Of a stretch of 64,000 nt of DNA, positions 44,281-52,751 are shown piece by piece. Position 1 is the stretch's first letter; each line of letters starts with the position of its first letter. The stretch is taken from the NCBI GenBank assembly GCA_020026175.1, contig JAHHQV010000005.1, forward strand, positions 5,004 through 69,003. Direction: 5' to 3'. This DNA is from Phocaeicola sp. GTDB lineage: Bacteria > Bacteroidota > Bacteroidia > Bacteroidales > Bacteroidaceae. A model generated the notes under the pieces. It was not told where the DNA came from. It was given only the letters and a program-made list of their open reading frames with translations, and searched no databases. The position numbers and the translations under genes are program-made.

Positions 44281-45369
44281 TCAGTCTTTTTTATGCATAC
44301 TGAATTCACAACCGCAATATTGCTGATTATAAAAACTATATTCCTTTATTATGGCGATACGACGTTCACTCAGTCCACCTTTTCTCCAGTTCTGTTCCCA
44401 CCATACCACGTTGTCGTATGGTTCAACTGCATAATGGCCTGCATCATTTATCTGGTCAAGGCTTTTCCATCTGGAAGAAGCAAGAGTAGTTGTTATAACA
44501 CCAAATCCATTCTCGCTAGCATAACGTGCAGTTTCACGTAGACGCATTTTAAAACATCTTAGGCAACGTCCTCCCCTCTCAGGTTCACTTTCCAAACCTT
44601 TGATATATCCAAGCCAATCTTCATGATTGTAATCGGCATCAATTATATCAAGTCCCAATGATTGTGCATATCGTGTACACTCGGTTTTCCTTATATTATA
44701 TTCTTCTAAAGGATAAATATTAGGATTGCAATAATAAACAGTAGGACGTATGCCATTGTTCAACAAACATTCTATAATGGCAGAAGAGCATGGAGCGCAA
44801 CACGTATGCAGCAACACTTTATCAACTCCACCTGGAACATCTATGGTAAACTTGCCGTTTTTCTTATTTTTCAAATGTTTTTCTCTCTGATAAGCTATTC
44901 TTGGAGTTCCATTTGCAACAAATATTATACCACAACGTTTGAATCCGTTTTTTTCAAGCAAATGCTGCATTACCTTATTGTCGGCATGAGTATCTGCTCT
45001 AAGACAAGGTGAAATTTTAGTACACCAATCTATACAATAAGACGCAATCCCTTTGACACTGCCATCTGAGGCCAATCTATGAATCACATAATATGGAGAA
45101 TTACTGGGCCATTCTCCATCCTCTATATGCGAATAAGTAAAGTCAGGACCCTTGATAAGACAGAATGTAGCAACTATTTTATCAGAAGAATCCAAACAAA
45201 CATAACAATGACCTTGGTTTATCTCCTGAAGTATAAGTTCCTTCTGTGGATAACCATCAATCCATTGATTTGCATTTCCTGTAGACTTCATAAAATTGCG
45301 TGCTATGGAAAATATATCCATCAATCTTTCCATATCATTTACTTCGGCTCTTCTTGTTCTTATATTCAT
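44281..45369 (-). CDS. queH: GNAT acetyltransferase fused to epoxyqueuosine reductase QueH
   Basis: A 362-residue two-domain protein. Residues 1-165 are a GNAT-like acyltransferase domain (MNIRTRRAEVNDMERLMDIF, then RADTHADNKVMQHLLEKNGF for CoA binding). Residues about 180-362 are QueH (DUF208), which reduces epoxyqueuosine to queuosine in the tRNA wobble base. The metal and cluster cysteines are in place: Cys190-Cys191 in LLHTCCAPCSS, Cys269 and Cys272 in RCLRCFKMR, and Cys352 and Cys354 in QYCGCEF. QueH alone is normally about 180-220 residues, so the N-terminal domain is an addition whose acceptor is unknown. A TACATTTG promoter element lies at 45396-45403. Confidence 0.92.
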   Translation of the reverse strand: MNIRTRRAEVNDMERLMDIFSIARNFMKSTGNANQWIDGYPQKELILQEINQGHCYVCLDSSDKIVATFCLIKGPDFTYSHIEDGEWPSNSPYYVIHRLASDGSVKGIASYCIDWCTKISPCLRADTHADNKVMQHLLEKNGFKRCGIIFVANGTPRIAYQREKHLKNKKNGKFTIDVPGGVDKVLLHTCCAPCSSAIIECLLNNGIRPTVYYCNPNIYPLEEYNIRKTECTRYAQSLGLDIIDADYNHEDWLGYIKGLESEPERGGRCLRCFKMRLRETARYASENGFGVITTTLASSRWKSLDQINDAGHYAVEPYDNVVWWEQNWRKGGLSERRIAIIKEYSFYNQQYCGCEFSMHKKD

Positions 45370-45395
45370 TTTCCGTCTTATTAAAAATCACATTA

Positions 45396-45403
45396 CAAAT
45401 GTA
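45396..45403 (-). promoter_or_regulatory. Candidate -7 element of the GNAT-QueH gene
   Basis: Minus-strand TACATTTG fits TAnnTTTG and lies 26 bases before the ATG. Confidence 0.5.
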
Positions 45404-45433
45404 GTACTTATATGTCATTTTATCTATCTATAA

Positions 45434-45475
45434 TAAAAAAAGAACTGCAAATAGTATATTTCATTTGCAGTTCTT
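45434..45475 (-). terminator. Terminator of rfbB
   Basis: AGAACTGCAAAT and ATTTGCAGTTCT pair perfectly and are followed by seven T on the minus strand, 29 bases after the rfbB stop. Confidence 0.9.
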
Positions 45476-45503
45476 CTCTATAATTCAATTATACAACAGT
45501 AAT

Positions 45504-46643
45504 CTATCTGTTCTTATACATATTTTCGTAATAGTTCTGATAATCACCACTGGTAACACTCTTTACCCATTCTTGATTTTCAAGATACCATTTGATTGTC
45601 TTTACTATACCATCCTCAAACTTAGTTTCAGGAGTCCATCCCAATTCTTCTGTTATCTTCTTCGGATCTATGGCGTAACGTTGGTCATGTCCCAAACGGT
45701 CTTTCACGAAAGAAATAAGTGAGTCATTTATCCAGTTGATATCAATTTCTCCATTCTCATCCAAATCCTTCTTCTTAAGAATCTTTCTAAGTTCAGGATT
45801 TTCCTTCATCATATGATGTATTGTGCTGATGGTAAGCTTTACTATTTCAATGTTTGTTTTTTCATTGTGTCCACCAACATTATAGATTTCACCATTTCTT
45901 CCATTACAAACTACCATATCAATAGCCTTACAATGGTCTTCTACATAAAGCCAATCTCTAACATTTGAGCCATCACCATATACAGGAAGTCTTTTCCCTT
46001 CAAGAATATTCTTTATGATAAGTGGAATAAGTTTTTCTGGAAAATGATACGGACCATAGTTGTTTGAACATCTAGTGATAGTGACAGGCATCTTGTATGT
46101 ATCATGATAAGCCATGACAATCATATCTGCACTAGCCTTTGACGCACTATATGGACTATGAGGGCATAATGGAGTTTCTTCTGTAAAGAATCCTTCATTT
46201 TCCAAAGAGCCATATACTTCATCGGTTGAGACCTGATGGTATCTTACATCTTTTCTCCAGGTAGGATAACCGTTTTCATCCTTACCTGTCACCCATGCCT
46301 TGCGTGCTGCATCCATAAGATTTTGTGTACCAAGGATATTTGTATGTAAAAACAATTGTGGATTTTCAATGCTCCTGTCTACATGACTTTCGGCTGCGAA
46401 ATTGACGATACAGTCAAATTTATAATCAGCAAACAAGCGTTCTACAAGGTCTTTATCGCATATACTTCCTTTAATGAAAAAACAATTTTCATTGTCTATA
46501 TCACCAGCTATAGTAGCCAAATTGCCGGCATATGTCAAAGCATCCAATATAACAACTGTGATGTCTTCGTGTTTCTTTAAAATATACTTGATGTAATTGG
46601 CTCCGATAAAGCCTGCTGCACCTGTTACCAAATAAGTTCTCAT
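45504..46643 (-). CDS. rfbB: dTDP-glucose 4,6-dehydratase
   Basis: Converts dTDP-glucose to dTDP-4-keto-6-deoxyglucose on the way to dTDP-rhamnose. The 379-residue protein is a short-chain dehydrogenase-type enzyme: VTGAAGFIGANYIKYIL binds NAD, VNFAAESHVDRSIENP, VSTDEVYGSLENEG with catalytic Thr-Asp-Glu, and PYSASKASADMI with the Tyr-Lys pair. The C-terminus ends in a normal sugar-nucleotide-binding part (DRLGHDQRYAIDPKKI). It stands alone with its own terminator; rfbA, rfbC and rfbD are not in the window. Confidence 0.96.
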   Translation of the reverse strand: MRTYLVTGAAGFIGANYIKYILKKHEDITVVILDALTYAGNLATIAGDIDNENCFFIKGSICDKDLVERLFADYKFDCIVNFAAESHVDRSIENPQLFLHTNILGTQNLMDAARKAWVTGKDENGYPTWRKDVRYHQVSTDEVYGSLENEGFFTEETPLCPHSPYSASKASADMIVMAYHDTYKMPVTITRCSNNYGPYHFPEKLIPLIIKNILEGKRLPVYGDGSNVRDWLYVEDHCKAIDMVVCNGRNGEIYNVGGHNEKTNIEIVKLTISTIHHMMKENPELRKILKKKDLDENGEIDINWINDSLISFVKDRLGHDQRYAIDPKKITEELGWTPETKFEDGIVKTIKWYLENQEWVKSVTSGDYQNYYENMYKNR

Positions 46644-46709
46644 ATATATCTTTTATAATTTCGTTGCAAATTTGGTAAAGATTTCTTTAACTGACAAATA
46701 TTTTAGCAA

Positions 46710-47201
46710 TTAATCTCCCAACTCTATCACTTCCAAATCAGAAAAAGCCCCATTATCTACACTAAACCTGACGAGGGTCCTTACTTTATGAAAACCGTAT
46801 TTCCCAGCAGCTCCCGGATTAATATGCAGAATATCCAATTCTTTATCAAATTTCACTTTTAGTATATGTGAATGACCGCTTACAAATAATTTAGGCTTTT
46901 CATCCATAAGCATCCTTTTCACCATAGGTGCATATTTCCCTGGATACCCTCCGATATGCTTTATAAAGACTTTTGCACATTCTATCTCAAAAATATTTGT
47001 TTCAGGTAATATCTTTCTGAGAGGCTGACCGTCAATATTTCCATATACCCCTCTGAAAGTTCTAAAAGACTGTAGTTTTTCATACAATTCTACAGAGCCT
47101 ATATCACCTGCATGCCATATTTCATCACATTCTTCAAAATACTTAAAGTATTTGTCATCCCAATAAGCATGGGTATCAGACAATAATCCTATTCTTTTCA
47201 T
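46710..47201 (-). CDS. YfcE/MJ0936-family metallophosphodiesterase
   Basis: A 163-residue calcineurin-like phosphoesterase. Metal ligands are visible: LLSDTHAYWD (Asp, His), HAGDIG (Asp), YGNIDG (Asn) and SGHSHILK (His-x-His). The natural substrate is unknown; family members cleave bis-pNPP in vitro. It lies 23 bases after the protein at 47225 and is probably cotranscribed. Confidence 0.9.
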   Translation of the reverse strand: MKRIGLLSDTHAYWDDKYFKYFEECDEIWHAGDIGSVELYEKLQSFRTFRGVYGNIDGQPLRKILPETNIFEIECAKVFIKHIGGYPGKYAPMVKRMLMDEKPKLFVSGHSHILKVKFDKELDILHINPGAAGKYGFHKVRTLVRFSVDNGAFSDLEVIELGD

Positions 47202-47224
47202 GCCATTATGCTATATCTATAACA

Positions 47225-48169
47225 TTATTTCAATATAGCAGCAAGCTTTTCTATTATTTCAGGATTAGGAACATTCTTCTTCTGAGTTACAAGTATGGCA
47301 AAGTTTTCTGCCATTATTTCTTCTGGATTTATTATGCAATCAGTATTTTTACCTACCTTATCATAGAAATCTCCAATCTCATTCAGACCGTAAATTACAG
47401 TTTTGCCATCTACCTGTATAGGAATAAAATTCTCATTCAATGGTATGAATCCAATCTGGAGCTGTTCGTCCAAGTTATTGGTTATTGTATCACTCTTTGA
47501 ATATACAATCATAGAACACTTCTGCTGCACACCGTTAACATTAAACTCTGCGTAGCTGTCATAAGTTTCCACATCAGGATTCGAAATTCTCTTCTTAATA
47601 ATATCTATAGGGAAAAATATTTCACGTTCTAACACATTAAAGCCTATTATAGAATATGCTTTCTTTCTGAAATTCTTATCTGCTCTGGATAAAAGATGAA
47701 ACAAAGAATTGGCTATAATATATTCCATCTGTTCTTTTGAAGCAAACTTCAAGGTACTATCACCCAATGCTATCCAGTTTTTCCTTGTATATGCAGAAAC
47801 ATTAAACTCCTCTTTCATTGAAGTCTTTACAAAAACTAACGTCATAGGATATTTAACATTTAGTTTAAGATTTGTCATTTTGACCTGTAACGACTTGAAT
47901 GCATCCGAAACTTTCTGTTTTTCAGCATCACTCCAGTTCATGGCTTCATTCATTGCAAGTCTCAGCAGTTCAGACTTTCTTCCTTTTTCTTTACCAAGAC
48001 GCAAATCAATATCAAGATTATTAAGCTTATTAGTGAAATTATCAATATCAGTAATCAGCATCTGCGACTCAGCTTTTGTTGCAAAACGAAATGAAAGTTT
48101 TTTTTGAGCCATTGCCGACAAAGAGCAGAAGCATAAAGCGAAAGACAATAATAGGTATGGTATTTTCAT
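47225..48169 (-). CDS. Exported protein resembling a degenerate metallopeptidase
   Basis: A 314-residue protein with a clear signal peptide (MKIPYLLLSFALCFCSLSAM). The central segment MEYIIANSLFHLLSRADKNF resembles zinc-peptidase helices of the type HELFHxLSR, but the first His and Glu of HExxH are replaced by Asn and Ser, so metal catalysis is not expected. Nearby KKAYSIIGFNVLE also fits such families as I recall them. No other motif is seen. It may be a pseudoenzyme acting as a binding protein, or unrelated. It shares an operon with the phosphodiesterase. Confidence 0.65.
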   Translation of the reverse strand: MKIPYLLLSFALCFCSLSAMAQKKLSFRFATKAESQMLITDIDNFTNKLNNLDIDLRLGKEKGRKSELLRLAMNEAMNWSDAEKQKVSDAFKSLQVKMTNLKLNVKYPMTLVFVKTSMKEEFNVSAYTRKNWIALGDSTLKFASKEQMEYIIANSLFHLLSRADKNFRKKAYSIIGFNVLEREIFFPIDIIKKRISNPDVETYDSYAEFNVNGVQQKCSMIVYSKSDTITNNLDEQLQIGFIPLNENFIPIQVDGKTVIYGLNEIGDFYDKVGKNTDCIINPEEIMAENFAILVTQKKNVPNPEIIEKLAAILK

Positions 48170-48229
48170 AAGTCTAAAAATTTAATTCTTGTTATATTAT
48201 TAAAGTTAGTAACTACGTAAAAGTACATA

Positions 48230-48309
48230 AAAAAAGTCATCCACAATCAAATGGGTATATTTTTTACGAAATTTTATAGTAAAAACTTACCATTTTGATT
48301 GCAGATGAC
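48230..48309 (-). terminator. Terminator of recA
   Basis: GTCATC and GATGAC with inner AATCAAA-type pairing form a long stem ending in seven T on the minus strand, about 25 bases after the recA stop. Confidence 0.85.
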
Positions 48310-48334
48310 TATATATTTCAAATGAAAAACAATA

Positions 48335-49384
48335 CTATTCCTTATCTTTCAATGCAGAAAAAATCTGAGACTCAAGTTCCTCTGCCAGTTCTGGATTATC
48401 TTGTATACAAGCTTTAGCTGCATCTCTACCCTGTCCCAGTTTTGTATCATTATAGCTATACCAAGAACCACTCTTCTTTATGATACCCAATTCAGCGCCT
48501 AAGTCGATAATTTCTCCACTCCTTGAAATACCTTCACCAAACATAATATCAAACTCTGCCTTTCTGAAAGGTGGAGCCACTTTGTTTTTCACAACCTTAA
48601 CGCGTACTTGATTACCTATCACTTCTTCTCCATCTTTCAATTGAGTGGCACGACGGATATCAAGGCGTACCGATGCATAAAATTTCAAAGCATTACCACC
48701 AGTTGTTGTTTCAGGATTACCAAACATAACGCCTATTTTTTCACGCAACTGATTGATAAAAATACAAGTAGTATTTGTCTTGTTTATAGTAGAAGTAAGT
48801 TTTCTCAAAGCCTGCGACATAAGTCTTGCCTGAAGACCTACTCTATTGTCGCCCATATCACCTTCAATCTCAGCCTTAGGAGTAAGAGCTGCAACAGAGT
48901 CTATAACTATTATGTCAATAGCAGAAGATCTGATAAGTTGGTCTGCAATTTCCAGAGCCTGTTCACCATTATCAGGCTGAGATATAAGCAGATTATCTAT
49001 ATCGACACCCAATTTAGCTGCATAGAAACGGTCGAAAGCATGTTCTGCATCAATAAAAGCAGCTATACCACCGGCTTTCTGCGCTTCTGCTATTGCATGT
49101 ATAGCCAAAGTCGTTTTACCAGATGATTCCGGGCCATATATTTCAATAATACGTCCTTTAGGATAACCACCTACCCCCAAAGCAGCATTAAGTCCTATAG
49201 AACCTGTAGGAATCACTTCCACCTCTTCTATATCATCATTACCCATCTTCATGATAGAACCTTTACCAAAGTTCTTTTCTATCTTATCCATAGCAGCCTG
49301 AAGAGCCTTCAGCTTATCAGCATTGCCTGCTTTTGACGTGTTGTCTATTCCGCCTTCAAATTCCAATTCGTCTTTTTTTGCCAT
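48335..49384 (-). CDS. recA: Recombinase RecA
   Basis: The 349-residue DNA strand-exchange ATPase. Visible are IIEIYGPESSGKTTLAIHAI (Walker A), FIDAEHAFDRFYAAKLGVD, IDIIVIDSVAALTPKAEIEG (Walker B and loop L1 region), CIFINQLREKIGVMFGNPET and GGNALKFYASVRLDIRR (loop L2 region), and LGQGRDAAKACIQDNPELA in the C-terminal domain. Length is normal. An 18-base palindrome lies 39 bases upstream of the ATG and may be a repressor site. Confidence 0.98.
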   Translation of the reverse strand: MAKKDELEFEGGIDNTSKAGNADKLKALQAAMDKIEKNFGKGSIMKMGNDDIEEVEVIPTGSIGLNAALGVGGYPKGRIIEIYGPESSGKTTLAIHAIAEAQKAGGIAAFIDAEHAFDRFYAAKLGVDIDNLLISQPDNGEQALEIADQLIRSSAIDIIVIDSVAALTPKAEIEGDMGDNRVGLQARLMSQALRKLTSTINKTNTTCIFINQLREKIGVMFGNPETTTGGNALKFYASVRLDIRRATQLKDGEEVIGNQVRVKVVKNKVAPPFRKAEFDIMFGEGISRSGEIIDLGAELGIIKKSGSWYSYNDTKLGQGRDAAKACIQDNPELAEELESQIFSALKDKE

Positions 49385-49422
49385 AAATTAAAGTTTTAAA
49401 ATCTTCACTTTTAAAAGTTTTT

Positions 49423-49440
49423 CAGTTTGTATACGAACTG
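49423..49440. promoter_or_regulatory. 18-base palindrome upstream of recA, candidate SOS operator
   Basis: CAGTTTGTATACGAACTG is symmetric at 16 of 18 positions around GTATAC. On the recA strand it directly follows TATGTTTA, one mismatch from the -7 consensus, so it would cover the transcription start. This is where a LexA-type repressor would bind. No motif catalogue was searched. Confidence 0.55.
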
Positions 49441-49529
49441 CTAAACATACAACCAATACATTTTTATAGTGTCTCTATACATTAATCATATAGTATGAAG
49501 TCCGAAAAAACCTTTTAAATTATAGAATC

Positions 49530-50000
49530 TCATTTCAAAATTTGAGCTGCATGATCTTTAGTCTTGATTTCCTTTGGAAGGATAATCCTCTCTATCACGC
49601 CATTTTCATCGATTATAAAAGTAGTACGGAAAGTTCCCATATATTTTCTTCCATACATGCTCTTTTCGCCCCATACACCAAACTGCTGAACAAGATTCAG
49701 TTCAGTATCTGCTATAATAGTAAAAGGCAATTTATTCTTTTCTATAAATTTCTGATGAGATTTAGAGTCCTGTATACTTGCTCCAATCACTTCAAATCCA
49801 GCATTCTTCAGCTCATCGTAGTTATCACGAAGATTGCAAGCCTGGGTTGTACACCCACTTGTCATATCTTTAGGATAAAAATACAGAACTACTTTCTTTC
49901 CTTTATAATTGCTTAAGCGAATTTCTTCACCTTTTTCATTTAATCCCAAGAAATCAGGTGCTATTTCTCCAACATTCATTTTAGCATTTATTGTTTTCAA
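49530..50000 (-). CDS. bcp: Thioredoxin-dependent thiol peroxidase (BCP type)
   Basis: A 156-residue peroxiredoxin that reduces hydrogen and organic peroxides. GEIAPDFLGLNEKGEEIRL opens the thioredoxin-like fold; YPKDMTSGCTTQACNLRD contains the peroxidatic Cys50 and, five residues on, the resolving Cys55 typical of BCP. FRTTFIIDENG follows. The start may be Met1 or Met8 (MNVGEIAPDF). It lies between the carboxynorspermidine dehydrogenase-like gene and recA on the same strand. Confidence 0.95.
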   Translation of the reverse strand: MKTINAKMNVGEIAPDFLGLNEKGEEIRLSNYKGKKVVLYFYPKDMTSGCTTQACNLRDNYDELKNAGFEVIGASIQDSKSHQKFIEKNKLPFTIIADTELNLVQQFGVWGEKSMYGRKYMGTFRTTFIIDENGVIERIILPKEIKTKDHAAQILK

Positions 50001-50072
50001 TTAGTCGATTGACATAATTGCCACACTAACATAAAGAGTAAGCCTATATCAATCATATATTATAAAATACTA

Positions 50073-51266
50073 TTATAATTCCAAATCACCATTAAACACT
50101 TCATGCCATGGAAGTCCGTACATATTCAAAGCTTCCATAAACGGATCTGGATCAAACTCTTCCACATTCCATACTCCCGGACGTTTCCAAAGACCTTTCA
50201 AGAACATCATCGCACCAATCATGGCAGGAACACCTGTGGTATAGCTTACTCCCTGCATGCCAGTTTCCTTGTAAGCTTCCTGATGAGAGCAGTTATTGTA
50301 TACATAATAAGTACATTCCTTTCCATCCTTTATACCACGTATTCTACAACCTATAGAAGTTTCACCTTCATAATTTTCGCCCAAATCCTGAGGATTAGGA
50401 AGTACAGCCTTAAGAAACTGCAAAGGAACTATTTCCATTCCATTATAATTGATAGGCTCTATACTTGCCATACCTATATTCTGAATAACCCTCAAGTGAG
50501 TAAGATATTCCTGACCGAATGTCATCCAGAATCTAGCACGTTTGATTGTCGGGAAATTCTTCACCAGCGACTCAAGTTCTTCATGATAAAGGAGATAAGA
50601 ATCACGGGCTCCGATATTAGGATAAGTCAAGTCTTTATGAAATTCAAGAGGAGATGTAGTCACCCATTTTCCATCTTCCCAGTAACGTCCGTTCTGAGTT
50701 ATTTCACGGATATTAATTTCCGGGTTGAAATTAGTAGCAAAAGCCTTATGATGGTTACCTGCATTACAGTCAACTATATCAAGATAGTGAATTTCATCAA
50801 AGTGATGTTTGGCAGCATAAGCTGTATACACTCCACTCACACCTGGGTCGAAACCACACCCAAGGATAGCAGTCAGTCCAGCTTCTTCGAAACGTTTCTT
50901 ATAAGCCCATTGCCAGCTATACTCAAAGTGAGCTTCATCCTTTGGCTCATAGTTAGCCGTATCAAGATAGTTTACCCCAGCCTTCAAGCAAGCCTCCATT
51001 ATTGTAAGGTCCTGATATGGAAGAGCTACATTAATAACGATTTCGGGTTTAAAACTGCTGAATAAAGATACAAGCTCGTCAACATTATCAGCATCAACCT
51101 TTGCTGTTTTGATGTTAGGATTTCCAATTGCTTCAACAATTGCATCACATTTTGACTGGGTACGGCTGGCAATCATCACTTCAGTAAAAACGTCAGGATG
51201 CTGAGCCACTTTGTGTGCAACAACGGTACCTACACCGCCTGCACCGATAATCAATACTTTACTCAT
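50073..51266 (-). CDS. Saccharopine dehydrogenase family, probable carboxynorspermidine dehydrogenase
   Basis: A 397-residue NAD(P)-dependent reductase. VLIIGAGGVGTVVAHKVAQ is the Rossmann motif; VINVALPYQDLTIMEACLKA, YLDTANYEPKDEAHFEYSWQ and LGCGFDPGVSGVYTAYAAK match the carboxynorspermidine/saccharopine dehydrogenase group. In Bacteroidetes this enzyme makes carboxyspermidine in the alternative spermidine pathway; the matching decarboxylase is not in the window. Lysine-type saccharopine dehydrogenase is the other possibility but less likely. A palindrome in its leader (51301-51315) suggests repressor control. Confidence 0.87.
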   Translation of the reverse strand: MSKVLIIGAGGVGTVVAHKVAQHPDVFTEVMIASRTQSKCDAIVEAIGNPNIKTAKVDADNVDELVSLFSSFKPEIVINVALPYQDLTIMEACLKAGVNYLDTANYEPKDEAHFEYSWQWAYKKRFEEAGLTAILGCGFDPGVSGVYTAYAAKHHFDEIHYLDIVDCNAGNHHKAFATNFNPEINIREITQNGRYWEDGKWVTTSPLEFHKDLTYPNIGARDSYLLYHEELESLVKNFPTIKRARFWMTFGQEYLTHLRVIQNIGMASIEPINYNGMEIVPLQFLKAVLPNPQDLGENYEGETSIGCRIRGIKDGKECTYYVYNNCSHQEAYKETGMQGVSYTTGVPAMIGAMMFLKGLWKRPGVWNVEEFDPDPFMEALNMYGLPWHEVFNGDLEL

Positions 51267-51300
51267 TTACTTGTTATAAAAAAATAGAAATTTTAATTCC

Positions 51301-51315
51301 CGGTAAACGTTACCG
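51301..51315. promoter_or_regulatory. LacI-like palindrome in the leader of the dehydrogenase gene
   Basis: CGGTAA-ACG-TTACCG is a perfect 6+3+6 inverted repeat with a central AACG/CGTT core like that of LacI/GalR operators. It lies 35 bases upstream of the ATG and 10 after the -7 element (51325-51332), the right place for repression. Confidence 0.5.
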
Positions 51316-51324
51316 ATCAATATG

Positions 51325-51332
51325 CAAATATA
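51325..51332 (-). promoter_or_regulatory. Candidate -7 element of the dehydrogenase gene
   Basis: Minus-strand TATATTTG fits TAnnTTTG, about 60 bases before the ATG at 51266. Confidence 0.55.
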
Positions 51333-51395
51333 AACATTTTTCGATAACACGATGCAGTATTAAAGAATAATAGTCATTTTTAGAATAAATATTTT

Positions 51396-51420
51396 TTTTT
51401 GTAATTTTGTATTACAAAAA
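51396..51420 (+). promoter_or_regulatory. Inverted repeat over the promoter of the META gene
   Basis: TTTTTGTAAT and ATTACAAAAA pair perfectly around a 5-base spacer. The -7-like element TAATTTTG (51402-51409) overlaps the left arm and spacer, so a bound regulator would block RNA polymerase. It could also be chance in AT-rich DNA. Confidence 0.45.
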
Positions 51421-51462
51421 TCCGTATAGTGATTTTTAGTATTTAATAAAAACATATTTAAT

Positions 51463-52266
51463 ATGAAGAAATTATTTTTAAGTGCTGCTTTTTTAAGCGT
51501 TTTATTTATGGCTTCTTGTGGAGACAAAAGTAATAAAGCTGATCTTTCCGGCAAATGGAACATTATATCCATAGAAGGACAAAACATTACAGGTAAATCA
51601 AATGCTTTCATAGGATTCGACACTAAAGAAGGCAAGATATATGGTAATGCAGGATGTAACAACATAATGGGTGGACTTAATATTGATTCTATTAATCCAG
51701 GACACATCATTTTATCGAATATAGCTTCTACACGTATGACATGTCCTGACATAGACATAGAAATGAAAATTCTGGATGCCCTCCAAAATGTAACAGGATT
51801 TCAGTCTTCAGCAAACGGTATAGAGCTGACAGATAAAAGTGGAAAAGTAATCTTGTCTCTCGAAAAAAAAGATGACAAGCAGGTGACATCAGCATCTATT
51901 TCATCACTTGAAGGAGAATGGATTATTTCAAAAGTAAATGGGAACGACGTTAAAGCAATTGAAAAGACTCCTTTTCTAGCTTTCAACATTACAGAAAATT
52001 CTGTTCACGGAAATGCAGGATGCAATATCATCAACGGAAGCATAGAACAAGAAAGGAACAACGATTCTTCACTGAAATTCGGTCAGATGATGTCAACAAT
52101 GATGGCAGGTCCAGGAATGAAAGCAGAGGGAGACATTCTTGCTGCTATCGGTAAAGTAAGTTCATTTGTATTCAATGCAGACGGAAGTGTTTCACTCAAT
52201 GATGCAGAAGGAAACGAAGTAATCCTTCTTACAAAAAACAATGGAAAATCATTGATTGAAAAATAA
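51463..52266 (+). CDS. Lipoprotein with two META domains
   Basis: A 267-residue lipoprotein (lipobox LFMASC) with two copies of the META/HslJ domain: about 29-125 (LSGKWNIISIEGQNI, then GNAGCNNIMGGLNID and MTCPDIDIEMKILDAL) and about 145-255 (LEGEWIISKVNGNDV, then GNAGCNIINGSIEQ). Such domains occur in heat-shock or antibiotic-stress lipoproteins, but no activity is known. In the second copy the TCPD motif is replaced by the sequence MMAGPG, so the copies have diverged. It is a single gene with a strong terminator. Confidence 0.9.
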   Translation: MKKLFLSAAFLSVLFMASCGDKSNKADLSGKWNIISIEGQNITGKSNAFIGFDTKEGKIYGNAGCNNIMGGLNIDSINPGHIILSNIASTRMTCPDIDIEMKILDALQNVTGFQSSANGIELTDKSGKVILSLEKKDDKQVTSASISSLEGEWIISKVNGNDVKAIEKTPFLAFNITENSVHGNAGCNIINGSIEQERNNDSSLKFGQMMSTMMAGPGMKAEGDILAAIGKVSSFVFNADGSVSLNDAEGNEVILLTKNNGKSLIEK

Positions 52267-52294
52267 CAGAAGAATAAAATATTCCAATCCCTTT

Positions 52295-52342
52295 AAAAAA
52301 AGAGTTATATCAAGCCTTTGTAAATTGATATAACTCTTTTTT
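52295..52342. terminator. Terminator after the META gene
   Basis: AAAAAGAGTTATATCAA and TTGATATAACTCTTTTT pair perfectly around an 11-base loop, with A and T runs on each side so it can act in both directions. It is about 30 bases after the stop. Confidence 0.92.
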
Positions 52343-52751
52343 ATTATACTTCTATCAACCATCACAACACAATTTGCCATAATACCTCTTATTATGCAAA
52401 TAGAAAAATCAATATTAATACAAAAGAAATCCTCCCCCGCTGTTACAACAAAAAATAAATACAACAGAGAGGAAGTTTTTTCAATTTGTGTTTCATGATA
52501 AACACCAAATTGAAAATAAAGTTTTTAATGCAAAAAAGTTTAGTTTAGTCTTTTATTTTATCAAAAGAAATATTGTTTCCGTATATATACGGAACAAAAC
52601 CCGTGCCACAAAAGTCATCACTGCATATCCACCACCAGTAAGATGAATAAACAGCCAATAATAAACGTTCTAACACATATTTCAACTAATTCTAAAAGTA
52701 AATAAAAATATTTTTAATTATTTGATATAGATACCTTGTTATTTATAGTTT
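52343..52751. other. 409-base intergenic region between terminator and MBOAT gene
   Basis: AT-rich with no gene I can support. It holds one further hairpin (52478-52516). Confidence 0.6.
52478..52516. repeat. Inverted repeat in the META-MBOAT gap
   Basis: TTTTCAATTTGTGTTT and AAACACCAAATTGAAAA pair fully except for one bulged base, around a 6-base loop. It lies well before the MBOAT stop (convergent side) and may act as its terminator, but the T-run is weak. Confidence 0.5.

Noticed and set aside
50103..51065. Long plus-strand open frame of 320 codons
   Set aside because: Entirely antisense to the dehydrogenase gene, which has clear family motifs in the other strand.
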